Part shown: in pieces, positions 62,372 through 64,000 of the stretch
Numbering within the stretch: position 1 is the stretch's first letter
How the letters are laid out: each line of letters begins with the position of its first letter
From: Catenulispora sp. MAP5-51
GTDB lineage: Bacteria > Actinomycetota > Actinomycetes > Streptomycetales > Catenulisporaceae
Length of the DNA stretch: 64,000 bases
Direction: 5' to 3'
Assembly: GCF_041261205.1 (NCBI RefSeq)
Contig: NZ_JBGCCH010000028.1
Location: 1-64,000 of the forward strand
Made by a program: the position numbers and the translations under genes
Notes under the pieces: model-generated
What the model was told of the DNA's origin: nothing
Seen by the model: the letters and a program-made list of their open reading frames with translations, nothing else
Databases searched by the model: none

Positions 62372-62377
62372 CGGTCC

Positions 62378-63670
62378 TCAGCACCGTCCTGCGTTCATGT
62401 CCATCAGCCGGGACAGCACGACGTCCCCCGATGCGTTCACACCGTCGTGCTCGTATTCGTTGGTCACCCAGGCGCGGGCGGCGCCGACCTGGTTGAGAGT
62501 GCGCAGCGACAGCTCCGCGGGCACGTACATGTCGTCGTGGTAGACGGCCGCCGCCAGCGGGACCTGGTTGGCGGCCAGGCGCGCCGGGTCGTACAGCGCC
62601 GGCCAGTCGGTCCAGTCGGCCAGGATCTCGGCGGCCGCGGCGAACGGTCGCAGGGCCTTGATCTCCTCGAACATCCAGGGGTAGATCATCTCGCCGGTGA
62701 ACAGCAGCGGATCGGCGTCCTCGGCGAACCGCGGATGCTCGGCCATGATGCGCTGCGCCGCCCACGCGGTCGGCACCGGGCCCTGGGCGAAGCACGGCTC
62801 CTGCATGATGGTGAACAGGGGGTTGTCGACGTAGCCGGTGTGCTGCATGACCTGGAGCGCGAAGGTGTCGGTCAGCTCGCCCGAGCCGTCGAAGGCCTCG
62901 TCGAGGATCCAGTGCACGCGCTCGAAGCCGTCGCTCATCCCGAAGGCCAGCCCCAGATTGCGCAGCCGGCGCGCGGTCAGCCGGGTGCCGTCCGGCAGCA
63001 GCACGTTGCCGGCCGCCGCCGCGTCGGCGATCCGGCGGACCAGTTCGGCGTCGGCCGGATAGCGTGCGTAGTACTCGCGGTTCTTGGCTTCGACCAGCGG
63101 ATAGGTGATGCGGTAGACATCGTCGGCGGTGGCCTCCAGCCCCGACAGGCCGCCGGTGACGTGGCAGGCCCGCAGCCCTTCCGGGGCGAGCGAGAGGTAT
63201 GTCAGGGTGATGAATCCGCCGTAGCTCTGGCCCAGCGTCTCCCAGGGCTCGTCCCCGCACAGCCGCTTCCGGATCACCTCGGCGTCGCGGACGATGGCGT
63301 CCGCGCGGTGCAGCGCAAGATAGCGCGCCAGGTCCTTGGCGGAGCCGAACCGGGAGGCGAAGCCCGGGTTCACCGGGGTGGACCGGCCGGTGCCGCGCTG
63401 GTCGAGCAGCAGCACGCGATGGGTCTCCAGCGCCCGCGAGAGCCAGCCCGGGTAGTGGCCGCTGGGCCGCGGCGACTTGCCGCCGGGACCGCCCTGGAGG
63501 AAGACCAACCACGGCAGACTTCCGGCGCCGGCACTGGCATCGACGGTATCGACGGCACGCGCCGGGTCGACGATCTCGCGCGCGAACACCTCGATGGTGG
63601 CGCCGTCGGGCTCGTCGTGGTCGAGGGGGACGGGAAACACGTGGTCGGTCACGGCCAAGCGTGGGTTCAT
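62378..63670 (-). CDS. Prolyl iminopeptidase-like alpha/beta hydrolase
   Basis: Encodes 430 residues of peptidase family S33: oxyanion loop FLQGGPGGKS, LLLDQRGTGRS, nucleophile in GQSYGGF, acid and His in the C-terminal part (EYEHDGVNASGD). There is no signal peptide, so it should trim N-terminal residues (often proline) from imported peptides. The ATG at 63670 has GAGGTG upstream; a GTG four codons earlier is possible. It forms an operon with the secreted aminopeptidase gene. Confidence 0.83.
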   Translation of the reverse strand: MNPRLAVTDHVFPVPLDHDEPDGATIEVFAREIVDPARAVDTVDASAGAGSLPWLVFLQGGPGGKSPRPSGHYPGWLSRALETHRVLLLDQRGTGRSTPVNPGFASRFGSAKDLARYLALHRADAIVRDAEVIRKRLCGDEPWETLGQSYGGFITLTYLSLAPEGLRACHVTGGLSGLEATADDVYRITYPLVEAKNREYYARYPADAELVRRIADAAAAGNVLLPDGTRLTARRLRNLGLAFGMSDGFERVHWILDEAFDGSGELTDTFALQVMQHTGYVDNPLFTIMQEPCFAQGPVPTAWAAQRIMAEHPRFAEDADPLLFTGEMIYPWMFEEIKALRPFAAAAEILADWTDWPALYDPARLAANQVPLAAAVYHDDMYVPAELSLRTLNQVGAARAWVTNEYEHDGVNASGDVVLSRLMDMNAGRC

Positions 63671-63735
63671 CAAGAAGGTCACCTCGGTGAGGGGGATTGA
63701 GAGGATTGAAGGGGTTGAAGGGATTGAGGGAATGG

Positions 63736-63752
63736 CCGCCCGGGCCGGGCGG
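63736..63752 (-). terminator. Hairpin after the partial gene at the right edge
   Basis: CCGCCCGG pairs with CCGGGCGG around one base. ATGGCCGCCCGG occurs again at 63757-63768, so alternative pairings exist. Confidence 0.5.
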
Positions 63753-63812
63753 TTGATGGCCGCCCGGCCCGGATCTTCGCCGGATGAGGTCAGTGCAGTC
63801 AGTTCAGTGCAG

Positions 63813-64000
63813 TCAGTACTGCGTGGAGACCGTGACCCCGCTGAAGGCGGTGACGGCGTACAGGCTGATGTAGCGGTAGCCGGCCGCCGCGTTGCTCACC
63901 GTGATCTTCTGCGTGGTGCCGGAGCCGGTGGAACTGGCCGTGTAGGTGCTGGGGCCGGCCCAGTTGTCCGGGTCGTAGTAGAGGGCTGCGTTACCCGTGC
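63813..64000 (-). CDS. C-terminal end of a secreted protein with a PPC domain (partial)
   Basis: Minus-strand translation from the window edge to a TGA at 63813 gives about 61 residues: ALYYDPDNWAGPST, then a Ser/Thr/Gly-rich turn, ITVSNAAAGYRYISLYAVT and a closing FSGVTVSTQY. This is the pattern of the bacterial pre-peptidase C-terminal (PPC) domain, which is cleaved from many secreted proteases. The catalytic part lies beyond position 64000, so the enzyme type is unknown. Confidence 0.65.
   Translation of the reverse strand, partial: TGNAALYYDPDNWAGPSTYTASSTGSGTTQKITVSNAAAGYRYISLYAVTAFSGVTVSTQY

Noticed and set aside
1-64000. tRNA genes, insertion sequences, integrases or phage genes
   Set aside because: No cloverleaf, transposase, recombinase or phage structural gene was recognised in any interval.

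Overview
The window is high-GC DNA with strong GC bias at third codon positions, purine-rich Shine-Dalgarno sites, many ATGA start/stop overlaps and a large set of secreted multidomain enzymes carrying F5/8C, ricin, PA14 and LamG modules. This is typical of a soil-dwelling filamentous actinomycete. A Catenulispora- or Streptomyces-like relative is my guess; no rRNA or housekeeping gene here lets me name the genus. About 42 protein genes are supported, plus one gene remnant and one gene cut by the right edge.

Left part (1-12 kb). The first 400 bases look like the promoter and leader of an rRNA operon transcribed leftwards out of the window. Next come a YhgE/Pip-like membrane protein, an amidohydrolase, a secreted GH64 beta-1,3-glucanase with two F5/8C modules behind a LacI-type operator, and a ricin-fold lectin. 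A leftward three-gene operon joined by ATGA overlaps follows, encoding a membrane-anchored NACHT NTPase, a CHAT protease and an alpha/beta hydrolase. This is a candidate conflict/immunity system.

Centre-left (11-30 kb). Genes: a DUF4304-like protein, a giant secreted S53 peptidase with Kelch repeats, a LAL-type (AAA+LuxR) regulator, a sugar-dehydrogenase-like operon (small subunit, GMC flavoprotein, VioB-like ferritin-fold protein), a small secreted protein, a secreted esterase, a PA14-GH2-LamG glycosidase, and a truncated alpha/beta hydrolase.

Centre (29-43 kb). A second LAL regulator lies beside a secreted phosphoesterase-F5/8C-GH46 chitosanase fusion. Then come an MFS transporter coupled to a TolB-like protein, a Vgb-like propeller, a 34-residue small ORF with its own Shine-Dalgarno site and terminator, a DUF4132-like protein, and a convergent EACC1-caspase operon. 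The latter is a second conflict-type system.

Right part (43-64 kb). A LysR/SDR pair and a GNAT acetyltransferase come first. A sugar-uptake operon follows (class V aminotransferase, solute-binding lipoprotein, two permeases, GH36 alpha-galactosidase), with two copies of a 17-bp palindrome at its head and a third before a divergent FadR-type regulator gene. After a complete oligopeptide ABC operon there is a gene-free stretch of nearly 800 bases containing a 158-bp interrupted inverted repeat. A LysR regulator with tandem 25-bp repeats upstream, two peptidase-type alpha/beta hydrolases and the C-terminal end of a secreted protein with a PPC domain complete the window.

Overall the window combines polymer breakdown outside the cell (glucan, chitosan, galactosides, peptides), matching importers and local regulators, and two predicted protease-effector conflict systems about 30 kb apart.
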